From positions 1 through 12,142 of the forward strand of contig DQVL01000033.1 in assembly GCA_015661745.1 (NCBI GenBank): DNA of 12,142 bases. The letters are read 5' to 3'. The notes under the pieces are model-generated. The model saw nothing but the letters and a program-made list of their open reading frames with translations, ran no database searches and was not told the DNA's origin. This stretch comes from Thermoprotei archaeon (lineage in GTDB: Archaea > Thermoproteota > Nitrososphaeria > Geothermarchaeales > JDFR-13). Made by a program: the position numbers and the translations under genes. Position 1 is the first letter of the stretch. Each line of letters starts with the position of its first letter. Positions 5,224 to 12,142 of the stretch are shown piece after piece.

Positions 5224-5616
5224 ATGAATAACTATCAACATTCAAGGAATAAGGTGTATCTAATCCAGTATCATTTAGTCTGGTGTCCTAAGAGGAGAAA
5301 GCCTGTCTTAGTTGGGAAAATTAGGGAGAGATTGGAACAAATAATATATGAAGTTGCAGAGGAACTGGGAATTAAAGTCTTAAAACTTGCTATAAATCCA
5401 GACCATCTCCACTTATTCGTTTCAGCCTATCCAACAATTTCTGTCCACAAGATTGTGAAGAGAATTAAAGGTAGAAGCTCTCGCATTTTAAGGCAAGAAT
5501 TTCCAGAACTGCTTAAGCTTCCATCGCTATGGACTCATTCATACTTCGTTGCAACAATTGGAAGCGTTTCAAAGGAGATAATCGAAACATATATTGAGGC
5601 TCAGAAGGGGAGATAA
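5224..5616 (+). CDS. tnpA: IS200/IS605 Y1 HUH transposase TnpA
   Basis: 130 residues, full length. The HUH motif is His61-Leu-His63 in NPDHLHLFV, which binds the metal. The nucleophile is Tyr123 in the C-terminal helix IETYIEAQ, with Gln127 as the usual third ligand. HLVWCPKRRKPVL (17-29) is the family-typical N-terminal strand. TnpA cuts and rejoins single-stranded DNA at hairpin-marked ends. The stop and the tnpB start overlap as TAATG at 5614-5618, so tnpB translation is coupled. No key residue is missing. Confidence 0.95.
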   Translation: MNNYQHSRNKVYLIQYHLVWCPKRRKPVLVGKIRERLEQIIYEVAEELGIKVLKLAINPDHLHLFVSAYPTISVHKIVKRIKGRSSRILRQEFPELLKLPSLWTHSYFVATIGSVSKEIIETYIEAQKGR

Positions 5617-6725
5617 TGTTAGTTAGAAAGGTTATTAAGGCTAAGATATTGGATGAAACAAATAAAAGAAAGCTTGAAGTGTTGGAGAGAGAATACAATA
5701 ACTTCCAGAAAGCCTTGAAAGGAGAAGATGTTAAGCTTTATTCAGCGACAAAACAGCAAGCTGAGAGATTATTAATGAAAATTAAGAAGCAAAACGGTGG
5801 AAAACTTAGACGAAAAGAGTATCCATTAATTCTGAGGAACGATGTTTATAGAGTGTGGGATGTCAAAGTAACTGACAACAAGCTAACGAAATACTGGATT
5901 AAGATTCCTATTTATGGAATTAGAGGCGGTGTGAATCTACCAATTAGACCTCATTGTGAATTAGACATGAGCTGGAGATTTAAAGAGGCTAAAGTTATCA
6001 GAAAGAAAAATGGCTGGTTTGTGCACATAACGGTGGAGAAGGAAGTAGAAATTAAGAGAGAATACGACAACATTCTTGCTATTGATTTAGGAATAAAATG
6101 GATTGCCACAGTCGTTTCAACAGCTGATAATAGACCAAAATTCTATGGAAAAGAGCTAAGAAGAGTTAGGGGACATTATTTCTATCTTAGAAGAAAGCTC
6201 GGGAAACTAAAGAAGTTTAAAGCTATAAAGAAGATTGGAAACAAAGAAAGGAGAGTGGTTAATGACCTTCTACACAAGATTTCAAGAGAGATTGTTAACA
6301 GAGCCAAGAAGGAGAATGCTATGATAGTATTGGGTGATTTAAAAGGAATAAGAAATCAAGACAAGGGAAGGAGGTTTAACAGAAAGTTAAACTCATTTCC
6401 ATACTATCGATTATCTAAATTTATAGAATACAAAGCAGTTTGGGAGGGAATAGCAGTAATAAAAATCAATGAAGCTAACACATCGAAGCTATGCTCCCGT
6501 TGTGATTCTCAAGGTTTGAGGCACAACGGGAGATTTGTATGTCCAAAATGCGGAGTAGAGTTTAACGCAGATTATAACGGAGCTTTAAATATTTTGAAAC
6601 GAGCCCTTGGGTATATCTCAAGGGCAGGGGCTGGTTTGACACAGCCCATAACTCGGGAGGATGAGTGGAAGCCACGACAAACCGAGAATCTCCCGGCTTT
6701 AGCCGTGGAGAGTGTCAACTATTAA
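5616..6725 (+). CDS. tnpB: TnpB, RNA-guided RuvC-type nuclease of the IS605 family
   Basis: 369 residues, full length. The N-terminal half (1-150) is the basic wedge/REC-like part. RuvC-I is ILAIDLGIKWIATVV (Asp157). RuvC-II is MIVLGDLKGIR: the usual catalytic Glu of '(V/L)EDLKG' is Gly240, next to Asp241. A Glu in the preceding helix (HKISREIVNRA, Glu225) is in the place reported for rearranged TnpB catalytic sites. The zinc ribbon is Cys293, Cys296, Cys309, Cys312, and RuvC-III is NADYNGALNIL (Asp319). It would use an omega-RNA made from its own 3' end (6603-6719) to cut DNA at the donor site and so retain the transposon. The last 40 residues overlap that RNA and are low in fold signal. The family is certain; activity with the Gly240 site is uncertain. 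Confidence 0.95.
   Translation: MLVRKVIKAKILDETNKRKLEVLEREYNNFQKALKGEDVKLYSATKQQAERLLMKIKKQNGGKLRRKEYPLILRNDVYRVWDVKVTDNKLTKYWIKIPIYGIRGGVNLPIRPHCELDMSWRFKEAKVIRKKNGWFVHITVEKEVEIKREYDNILAIDLGIKWIATVVSTADNRPKFYGKELRRVRGHYFYLRRKLGKLKKFKAIKKIGNKERRVVNDLLHKISREIVNRAKKENAMIVLGDLKGIRNQDKGRRFNRKLNSFPYYRLSKFIEYKAVWEGIAVIKINEANTSKLCSRCDSQGLRHNGRFVCPKCGVEFNADYNGALNILKRALGYISRAGAGLTQPITREDEWKPRQTENLPALAVESVNY
6603..6719 (+). ncRNA. omega-RNA scaffold / right end of the tnpAB element, inside the tnpB 3' end
   Basis: Hairpin GCCCTTG/CAAGGGC (6603-6609 with 6619-6625), then TTGACAC (6636-6642) pairing at long range with GTGTCAA (6712-6718). Between these lie GTGG/CCAC (6665-6668 with 6672-6675) and a 9-pair hairpin with one bulge, TCTCCCGGC-TTTA-GCCGTGGAGA (6689-6711). 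This is the standard layout of TnpB guide RNA: coding 3' end, pseudoknot-like stem, terminal hairpin, then guide from the flank beginning near 6720. Its order of stems is the same as in 1-91, 4164-4408 and 10170-10424, with different primary sequence. Confidence 0.65.
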
Positions 6726-6851
6726 GAATTATATTTCCTGTGATGTGTTTAGATAGTTCTATTGGTTATATTGGTTTATTATGTTATGTTTGTAGATATG
6801 TGTTAAATGGAGTTGATGTATTGGTATATCCATTAAATTAGTATGTCTGAA

Positions 6852-6860
6852 TCTAAATAT
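6852..6860 (+). promoter_or_regulatory. TATA box of the epimerase gene
   Basis: TCTAAATAT lies 24-32 bases upstream of the ATG at 6884, the spacing of leaderless archaeal genes, and supports that start over the ATG at 6863. Confidence 0.45.
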
Positions 6861-6883
6861 CTATGAGTTTTGTAGGTGATTTT

Positions 6884-7804
6884 ATGAGGGTCTTGGTTAC
6901 TGGGGCAGCCGGCTTCATAGGCGCCTCCCTCTATATATACCTTATTGATAAGGGGTATGAGGTCGTCGGTATAGATTCTTATGAGAGACCTAGTGCACCC
7001 CTCCTATCTATACTTGAGAGGAGGTCTCTAGAGGTTTATAGAGTTGATGTATTGGATAGAGAAGGGCTTAAGAAGGTTTTGGGTGATGTGGATGGTGTAG
7101 TTCATCTCGCAGCCTATATAGATGTTGGGGAGAGTATGGTTCAACCATGGAAATATATTTATAATAATGTATTGGGTACAGCCTCTATATTGGATCTCTG
7201 TAGGGAGGTGGGTATCAATAGATTTATATTTATAAGTTCAGCCTCTGTATATGGTGATCCAGAGTATCTACCTATTGATGAGGAGCATCCCCTTAAACCA
7301 CTATCTCCATATGGATATAGTAAAGTTCTTGGGGAGTATATAGGGAAGATGTATTCAGAGGTTTATGGTATGGATGTTATTATACTGCGGTTGTTTAATG
7401 TATATGGTTTTGGACAGTCGAGTGAATATGCAGGTGTGATAGCGAAGTTTATCGATAGGGTTTTAGATGGTCTACCCCCAGTTATATATGGGGATGGACT
7501 GCAGACTAGAGACTTTATATATGTATATGATGTATGTGAAGCGATATCCCTAGCCCTTAGATATAGAGGGGGATATGAAATATTCAATATAGCATCTGGT
7601 AGGGATGTATCCATTAGGGATTTGGCATACCTAATTATCAACCTCTCGGGTCGGGATCTCAAGCCTATATATATGGAGGCTAGGGAGGGTGATATAAGAT
7701 ATAGTGTAGCGGATATATCGAGGGCTAGGGAGAGGCTTGGATTCACCGCTAAAACTGATTTAGAGGATGGTATAAAGAGTATGTTGAGTCAGTATATGGG
7801 ATGA
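6884..7804 (+). CDS. NAD-dependent nucleotide-sugar epimerase (UDP-glucose 4-epimerase-like)
   Basis: 306 residues from the ATG at 6884; the family N-terminus MRVLVTGAAGFIG begins right there, and the TATA spacing agrees. Extended SDR fold: NAD-binding GAAGFIG (7-13), Asp31 for the ribose, HLAAYIDV (74-81), SSASVYG (118-124) and the catalytic Tyr143-X3-Lys147 in PYGYSK. RLFNVYG (169-175) and DGLQTRDFIYVYDV (204-217) are epimerase/dehydratase signatures. It likely interconverts a UDP- or dTDP-sugar for cell-surface glycans or N-glycosylation. Substrate (galactose, glucose or other) cannot be read from sequence. It is a single gene following the IS, with its own promoter. Confidence 0.9.
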   Translation: MRVLVTGAAGFIGASLYIYLIDKGYEVVGIDSYERPSAPLLSILERRSLEVYRVDVLDREGLKKVLGDVDGVVHLAAYIDVGESMVQPWKYIYNNVLGTASILDLCREVGINRFIFISSASVYGDPEYLPIDEEHPLKPLSPYGYSKVLGEYIGKMYSEVYGMDVIILRLFNVYGFGQSSEYAGVIAKFIDRVLDGLPPVIYGDGLQTRDFIYVYDVCEAISLALRYRGGYEIFNIASGRDVSIRDLAYLIINLSGRDLKPIYMEAREGDIRYSVADISRARERLGFTAKTDLEDGIKSMLSQYMG

Positions 7805-7853
7805 TCAACCTCTATACAATATATAGTGAGTGATTACCCTATATCTATTTTCT

Positions 7854-8396
7854 TCATCCATGGCTTGATCTAACTAAATCTTTTATGGCTCTACCTATCT
7901 CCTCGGCCAACGTCTCTGGGTCGTCAAATATGTTTATCTTGGTCAGCCTCCTCCTATCTATATATGGGCTTAACAAACCAATTTTATCTGTTGAGTATCC
8001 CTTCCCAGTTAATATATAGATTGGTTTAGACTCTGTATATGCAGTTATAATCTCTAGTATAGAGCCTGCCTCTCCACCCAATGCTATAAATATGTCGGAG
8101 CTTCTAACCATCGGTATACTCCTCATCCTCATTGATAGTCCCAGCTTAAGAACTATGACGTCATGGGGATACTCTAGATCCTCCAGGTCTAGAGGTGGAA
8201 AAAGTATTATTTGACCACCCTTCTCCCTTATAACATCGACGATATCCCTCATTAACCCCCAGTATCCACCTAGGAGGAAAACTATCTCTCTATATCCATC
8301 TGTAAGTTTATACAGCTTCTCAAGGAACACCTTTATATCCTCCCTATCCTTCGGCTTTGGGTCTCCACTATATGCTGCGAAACATATTTTAATCAT
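7854..8396 (-). CDS. LOG/SLOG-family Rossmann protein (TIGR00725-like)
   Basis: 180 residues from the ATG at 8394-8396, chosen over GTG 8405 because a TATA-like TTATATAG (about 8415-8423 on the minus strand) lies some 25 bases upstream. The fold signature is GGYWGLM (43-49) followed by LGGEAGSILEI (106-116), a variant of the PGGxGTxxE loop of LOG phosphoribohydrolases. Here the loop begins Leu-Gly-Gly and has Ala-Gly-Ser. LOG enzymes release bases from nucleoside monophosphates, and SLOG proteins can also sense nucleotide ligands. Which applies is unknown. The gene is divergent from the aldolase gene across a 60-80 base promoter region and convergent with the epimerase gene. Confidence 0.78.
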   Translation of the reverse strand: MIKICFAAYSGDPKPKDREDIKVFLEKLYKLTDGYREIVFLLGGYWGLMRDIVDVIREKGGQIILFPPLDLEDLEYPHDVIVLKLGLSMRMRSIPMVRSSDIFIALGGEAGSILEIITAYTESKPIYILTGKGYSTDKIGLLSPYIDRRRLTKINIFDDPETLAEEIGRAIKDLVRSSHG

Positions 8397-8405
8397 TATT
8401 ATCAC

Positions 8406-8458
8406 ATTTAAACTATATAATCCCTATTTTAAGAATCGATATTAGATAGTATATATAT
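8406..8458. promoter_or_regulatory. Divergent promoter region between the LOG-like and aldolase genes
   Basis: On the plus strand AGTATATATA (8447-8456) lies 21-31 bases upstream of the ATG at 8478. On the minus strand TTATATAG (about 8415-8423) lies about 25 bases upstream of the ATG at 8396. Both support leaderless transcripts from the internal start codons rather than the first in-frame ones. Confidence 0.5.
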
Positions 8459-8477
8459 GGATGTCTCCAGCCGTGTA

Positions 8478-9350
8478 ATGATACCATTAGTTACACCTTT
8501 TAATAGGGATTATAGCCTTGATATCGAGTCTTTTAAACTACATGTAGAGAGGCTATATAACTCGGGGGTTAGATATTTCTTTCCATCATCATCAACGGGT
8601 GAGATGGATAGGCTTGGTATTGAGGAGGTAGCCCAACTAGTCAATGTTTTGAGGGAATGCCTAGGCGATATACATATATATCCAGGGATATTCTCCCATG
8701 GGGTTTCAGAGGCGCTTTCGAAGATTGAATATCTGGATAAGTCGTGTGATGTAGATGGCTATATAATACCTACACCATCATACTTCAAATATGGTTTGAA
8801 TTCACTCTATAAATTCTATTCAGAGATATTAGCCAATACTGAGAAGGAGGTTATAATATATGTTATACCATCTAATACCGGTATCCTTCCAGAGCCACAA
8901 CTATTTAGGATGCTTAGGGAGAGATATAGTAATTTGGCTGGTGTGAAGATTACATATAACGATATAACTTATCTAAGGGATGTACTAGATATTACATATG
9001 ATGGATTTAAAGTCTATGTAGGCTCTGATCTACTTAGCCTACCAAATCTTATGCTGGGGGGATATGGAGTAATTCCAGGGCTTGGAAATATCTTTCCAAA
9101 GTTATATATTGAGATGTATAGAAAATTTTATGGGAGTAGATATGGTGACGCCATAAATCTATATCGACTCTTAGCTAAAATCACTAATATATTTAAGATC
9201 CCCTATATGTTTCCAGCTGTAATTAAGTATACTCTTGAAGCTCTTGACCTAGGCATAAAAAGATTTGTTAGACCCCCGATGGAGGAGGTTGATGATAGAT
9301 ATAGAGATGAGATATTGGATGTGGTGAATATCTATGGAGGATATATTTAG
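8478..9350 (+). CDS. DHDPS/N-acetylneuraminate lyase superfamily aldolase, KDG-aldolase-like
   Basis: 290 residues from the ATG at 8478, chosen by TATA spacing and because MIPLVTPFNRD is the usual N-terminus; an ATG at 8457 would add seven residues. Numbered from 8457: the pyruvate-carboxylate loop is SSSTGE (44-49), the catalytic Tyr is 135 in IIYVIPSN, the Schiff-base Lys is 164 in AGVKITYND, and GSD (189-191) and a glycine-rich strand GGYGVIPG follow. The family forms or splits C-C bonds with pyruvate. The C-terminal DLGIKRFVRPPMEEVDDRYR resembles archaeal 2-keto-3-deoxygluconate aldolases of the branched Entner-Doudoroff route, so this is the best guess over lysine biosynthesis. It overlaps the next gene by 17 bases, so they form an operon. 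Confidence 0.87.
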   Translation: MIPLVTPFNRDYSLDIESFKLHVERLYNSGVRYFFPSSSTGEMDRLGIEEVAQLVNVLRECLGDIHIYPGIFSHGVSEALSKIEYLDKSCDVDGYIIPTPSYFKYGLNSLYKFYSEILANTEKEVIIYVIPSNTGILPEPQLFRMLRERYSNLAGVKITYNDITYLRDVLDITYDGFKVYVGSDLLSLPNLMLGGYGVIPGLGNIFPKLYIEMYRKFYGSRYGDAINLYRLLAKITNIFKIPYMFPAVIKYTLEALDLGIKRFVRPPMEEVDDRYRDEILDVVNIYGGYI

Positions 9351-10167
9351 GGTTAGGAAGATAGTTACCCATGGTGGGAATGCCCACCTAGATGATCTAT
9401 TGGGCTCCGCCCTCCTAGCATTTAAATATAATGTACCTATAGAGAGGGTATCCTCTGTAGATTCTTTTGAGGCTGAGACTATATATCTTGATATTGGAGG
9501 TCGTTATCAACCACCATATTTCTTGGATCATCATCAATCGATTGATATCCCATGTAGTCTCGTACTAGTTATTAGGCATCACTTTCCAGAGCTAGTTAAA
9601 TATGATATTCCAGATATTAGATATATTGATGTAAGGGATAGATATGGTATGATTAAATATATTAATTGTCTCCTCCCAAGTGAAATACTGTTTTTTGAGA
9701 GGATGTTTACTAGGTGGTTTGCATCGATAACATATATCTCTCCAGAGGATGATGAATATAGTATACTTGTATGGCTGGGAAAGAAGTTCTACAACTATAT
9801 CAGGAGTAGGAGTGAAGAGATTAAGAGGATTGATGATGTTCTATCGAAGGCAGATCGATATATCTATAACGATGTAAATATACTACTCCTCGACGAGGAT
9901 CTTCCACCCCATGAAGTAGCTCTTAGGATGAGGGATATCCATGTAGTTATACAGCCTAGTTCTAGAAATAGGGATCACTATAATATTATAAAGTTGGCTC
10001 CACACCAGGATTACATAAGTTTAGATGATGTTGCTGAATACCTTATGGAGAGGGGTAAACTAGTCTTCTACCATGCAAATAAATTTATGTTAGTATCTGA
10101 AGACCTTGAATCGGCTCTTGAGGCTATAAAGAAAATTAAATATGTAAATATATCCAGGGATAAATGA
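9334..10167 (+). CDS. MYG1/UPF0160-like DHH-type metal-dependent hydrolase
   Basis: 277 residues. The N-terminal VTHGGNAHLDD (11-21) parallels the THxGxFHxDE motif of MYG1 proteins; YLDIGGRYQPPYFLDHHQ (51-68) gives the following Asp and the DHH motif, and IRYIDVRDRYG (95-105) gives further acidic ligands. These residues bind two metals. MYG1 is a 3'-5' RNA exonuclease in eukaryotes; the archaeal role is unstudied as far as I know. The start ATG lies inside the aldolase gene, with GGTGA (9322-9326) as its ribosome site. The stop is 3 bases before the omega-RNA-like element. The fold call is good; the exact activity is open. Confidence 0.72.
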   Translation: MEDIFRVRKIVTHGGNAHLDDLLGSALLAFKYNVPIERVSSVDSFEAETIYLDIGGRYQPPYFLDHHQSIDIPCSLVLVIRHHFPELVKYDIPDIRYIDVRDRYGMIKYINCLLPSEILFFERMFTRWFASITYISPEDDEYSILVWLGKKFYNYIRSRSEEIKRIDDVLSKADRYIYNDVNILLLDEDLPPHEVALRMRDIHVVIQPSSRNRDHYNIIKLAPHQDYISLDDVAEYLMERGKLVFYHANKFMLVSEDLESALEAIKKIKYVNISRDK

Positions 10168-10169
10168 GG

Positions 10170-10424
10170 TTATCTCCTTGTTGCTCGCAAGACCCATTCC
10201 GAAAGGGAGGGGATAAGTAAGGGGAGCGATAGTTTTAAATATTCCTAAGAACCTAAAAATTTTCTGGGATGTTCCCATTAAGAATATGATCTGAATAGCC
10301 CATGCCTTAACGAGAGGCGTGGGAGGGAGGAGTTGTGAACCCCCCAAAACCCCCAGATGAAGTATTGGCGGGGAGCCAACATGGAATGGGAGAAGCCCCA
10401 TCCATCAATACGGGGGTAGTTTAC
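10170..10424 (+). ncRNA. Solitary omega-RNA-like element with its own promoter (copy 3)
   Basis: Full-length homologue of 4164-4408. Left end TTATCTCCTTGTTG (10170-10183), TATA TTTTAAATA (10233-10241), hairpin TGGGA-TGT-TCCCA (10265-10269 with 10273-10277), hairpin CCCATGCC/GGCGTGGG (10299-10306 with 10316-10323), long-range GTGAAC with GTTTAC (10335-10340 and 10419-10424), and hairpin TTGGC/GCCAA (10365-10369 with 10375-10379). The last stem is CTGGC/GCCAG in copy 1, a two-sided compensatory change. The element fills the whole gap from 3 bases after the MYG1-like stop to 1 base before the sir2 GTG, so sir2 mRNA probably begins in, or reads through, the element. The guide position would cover the sir2 start codon. 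Confidence 0.62.
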
Positions 10425-10425
10425 A

Positions 10426-11181
10426 GTGTCTAATATAGATAATGAGCTTATTGTTAAGGCAGCTGAATACATATATAGAGCTAAGAACCTCATCGTCTTT
10501 ACAGGTGCTGGGATGAGTGCAGACTCTGGGATACCAACTTTTAGGGGGGAGGATGGGCTATGGAATAGATATAGGCCTGAGGATCTAGCGACTTTAGATG
10601 CATTCCTTAGTGATCCTGTGAAGGTTTGGAGATGGTATCTATGGAGGATATCGAGGCTTAAATCGGTTAAGCCTCATAAGGGATATAATGTATTGAGTAG
10701 ATGGTATCGAATTGGTATCCTTAAATATGTTATTACCCAGAATGTAGATGGACTCTTTATCGAATCCGGTATCGATAAAGTTATAGAGTTACATGGAAAT
10801 ATATTGAGGGCTAGATGTACATCATGTAGATATAGCTCTCCAATAGATAAATTGGATAGGTCTTCACTACCTATTATATGTCCTAGATGCTATGGACTTA
10901 TGAGACCAGATGTTGTATGGTTTGGTGAACCCCTCAACCCATCTATACTTGATAAGGCTTATCAATTGGCTAGGGAGTCGGATGTGATGCTCGTCATAGG
11001 TACTAGTGGGGTGGTATATCCAGCAGCTTATATACCATATATAGCTAAGGAGTCTGGCTCTAAAGTTATAGAGATTAATGTTGAGGAGTCTATGATTACA
11101 GAGATATCAGATATCTTTATAGGTCTTAGAGCTGCTGAGGCATTGACCTATATAGATAAATATTTAAGTAGGTATAGATAA
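10426..11181 (+). CDS. cobB: Sir2-family NAD-dependent protein deacylase
   Basis: 251 residues, full length. NAD-binding GAGMSADSGIPTFRG (27-41), TQNVDGL (104-110), catalytic His123 in ELHGN, structural zinc Cys131, Cys134, Cys152, Cys155, then PDVVWFGEPL (161-170), GTSGVVYPAA (192-201) and INVE (217-220). It removes acyl groups from lysines using NAD; in Crenarchaeota a known substrate is the chromatin protein Alba. The only reasonable start is GTG 10426, which gives the usual 20-residue lead to the Rossmann strand. No TATA box lies 25 bases upstream; the omega-RNA-like element supplies the upstream DNA. The gene is convergent with the next one, 15 bases between stops. Confidence 0.95.
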   Translation: MSNIDNELIVKAAEYIYRAKNLIVFTGAGMSADSGIPTFRGEDGLWNRYRPEDLATLDAFLSDPVKVWRWYLWRISRLKSVKPHKGYNVLSRWYRIGILKYVITQNVDGLFIESGIDKVIELHGNILRARCTSCRYSSPIDKLDRSSLPIICPRCYGLMRPDVVWFGEPLNPSILDKAYQLARESDVMLVIGTSGVVYPAAYIPYIAKESGSKVIEINVEESMITEISDIFIGLRAAEALTYIDKYLSRYR

Positions 11182-11196
11182 AAAGTGGTTAAGGGA

Positions 11197-12142
11197 TTAG
11201 GTGAAGTAGGCGCTGTAGAAGAAGAACATCTCTCCACCAGGATGTATGAATACCCCCTCAAGATTCTTGTTGACAGCCAATAGATTCTTCTGGGTATAGA
11301 GGAATATCCATGGTGCATCATCCCATATAATCTCTATAGCCCTCCTATAAAGCTCCTTCCGTCTCTCTGGATCGAGCTCCTTCATAGCCTGATCCAATAA
11401 CGTATCGACCTCCTCATTCATGTATCTAGCTATTCCAAGCCCATTTGGAATTGCTACGCTGCTATGGAACTGGGCATATAATGTAAAATGTGCATCAGCC
11501 ACTCCAGGACCCCATCCAACTAATACTAGGTCGAAGGTAGTCTCCTCTGTAGGCTTCAAGATTTCCGCTACAAAGGATGGCCAGTCCATCGTTATCAACT
11601 CTACCTCGATACCTATCTCCTGGAGATATGCCTGTACAGCCTCGGCAACCTGTTTATCCTGTAGATATCTCCCGGTTGGATGCATAAGTTTCAGAGTTAG
11701 TCCATCTCCATATCCAGCCTCCTCAAGTAGTTGCCTAGCCAGGTCAGGGTTATATTCATATACATCCATAGGTGTATAGCCGAAGAAATGTGGTGGTATC
11801 GGTGCATCGGCTACTACACCCAATCCATATAGGACCTTATCAACTATAGCCTCTTTATCCACTGCATAGTTTAGAGCCTTCCTAACCCTCTCATCTAGGA
11901 GTGGTCCCTTCGGCATCAATCCAATTAATAAGATTCTATTTGTGATTGGTGTATATAGCTTTACATTAGGGTCTTCCTCCAATCGATCCTTATCTGAGGC
12001 AGGTGGTAGGAACGCTACATCTACATCCCCAGCTAGGAGAGCCGCCTCTCTAGTGCCGGCTTCAGGTATTATCTTCCAGATAATCGTCTTTATCATTGGT
12101 TTATCACCCCAGTAGTTCTCGTTTCTCTCGAGGATTATCTCG
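11197..12142 (-). CDS. ABC transporter solute-binding protein, family 5 (peptide/sugar type), 3' part
   Basis: The frame is open to the window edge, so the gene is cut at its 5' end. Just upstream of the internal Met at 12096 the codons read EIILERNENYWGDKP, a hallmark of family-5 binding proteins, so 12096 is not the start. Further family features are GDVDVAFLPP, LDERVRKALNYAVDKEAIV, the PIPPHFFGY segment, YNPDLARQLLEEAGYGDG and QKNLLAVNKNLEGV. The protein captures a peptide, oligosaccharide or similar ligand outside the cell and feeds an Opp/Dpp-type permease. The signal peptide and N-terminal lobe lie beyond 12142, where the permease genes may or may not be present. The ligand cannot be read from this part. 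Confidence 0.93.
   Translation of the reverse strand, partial: EIILERNENYWGDKPMIKTIIWKIIPEAGTREAALLAGDVDVAFLPPASDKDRLEEDPNVKLYTPITNRILLIGLMPKGPLLDERVRKALNYAVDKEAIVDKVLYGLGVVADAPIPPHFFGYTPMDVYEYNPDLARQLLEEAGYGDGLTLKLMHPTGRYLQDKQVAEAVQAYLQEIGIEVELITMDWPSFVAEILKPTEETTFDLVLVGWGPGVADAHFTLYAQFHSSVAIPNGLGIARYMNEEVDTLLDQAMKELDPERRKELYRRAIEIIWDDAPWIFLYTQKNLLAVNKNLEGVFIHPGGEMFFFYSAYFT

Larger units (their letters stand above)
5126..6719 (+). mobile_element. Complete IS200/IS605-type insertion sequence (tnpA plus tnpB)
   Basis: The element contains an intact Y1 transposase gene and an intact tnpB in one operon. The right end is well marked by the folded segment ending GTGTCAAC at about 6719. The left end is less certain: candidates are the hairpin CTTATGAATTTATTCATGAG (5138-5157) and the 14-base palindrome at 5206-5219. 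The 26-base repeat at 5126-5151 recurs at 487-512, which suggests that it belongs to the left end. IS200/IS605 elements move as single-stranded circles, without terminal inverted repeats or target duplication, so no flanking repeat is expected. The codon use (more AAG, ATT and GAG) differs from the TATA/ATA-rich neighbours, in line with transfer. Confidence 0.8.

Noticed and set aside
7814..7831. 18-base identity ATACAATATATAGTGAGT between 7814-7831 and 4514-4531 (inside vapC pair 2)
   Set aside because: AT-rich and one copy is coding; no neighbouring similarity extends it, so it is probably chance.
1..12142. CRISPR array, tRNA or rRNA genes
   Set aside because: No regularly spaced repeat-spacer pattern, no cloverleaf with GGTTC-A-type T-loop and CCA-side acceptor, and no rRNA core sequence were seen.

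Overview
The window looks like chromosomal accessory DNA of a hyperthermophilic crenarchaeon (Thermoproteota). This rests on AT-rich archaeal TATA boxes about 25 bases upstream of apparently leaderless starts, Shine-Dalgarno sites used mainly for operon-internal genes, heavy AGG/AGA (Arg) and ATA (Ile) use, archaeal-type TnpA/TnpB, and several VapBC and HEPN/MNT toxin-antitoxin (TA) loci. The genus cannot be fixed from sequence alone.

The left half (1-6725) is a defence, TA and mobile-element island. In order it holds: the 3' end of a TnpB-type transposon (1-91); an AbrB-type antitoxin relic with a frameshift but an intact-looking promoter palindrome (205-458); a two-gene ATPase plus unknown-partner cassette (571-2204), the best candidate for an undescribed defence system; a degenerate transposon-end/RNA relic (2334-2402); a HepT/MntA-type HEPN/nucleotidyltransferase module (2408-3239, minus strand); a VapBC pair with an elaborate palindromic operator (3424-4076, minus); a solitary omega-RNA-like element (4164-4408); a second VapBC pair (4425-5037, minus); and an intact IS200/IS605-type tnpA-tnpB element with its own 3' omega-RNA/right-end structure (about 5126-6719).

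The right half (6884-12142) is mostly housekeeping or metabolic: a nucleotide-sugar epimerase, a divergent pair of a LOG/SLOG-fold protein and a KDG-aldolase/DHDPS-family enzyme, a MYG1-like DHH-type hydrolase overlapping the aldolase gene, a Sir2 deacylase, and the 3' part of a family-5 ABC solute-binding protein gene that runs off the window. Another omega-RNA-like element (10170-10424) fills exactly the gap between the MYG1-like stop codon and the sirtuin GTG start.

The most unusual theme is a dispersed family of about 250-base elements with no protein gene. Each of the two long copies has its own TATA promoter, hairpins kept by compensatory base changes, and a terminal long-range stem equivalent to the one in the right end of the complete tnpAB element. 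Two copies end at the 3' end of a minus-strand toxin or antitoxin gene, so read-through (guide-position) RNA would be antisense to TA mRNAs; one ends on the start codon of sir2. They are either transposon relics or free-standing guide-RNA genes.
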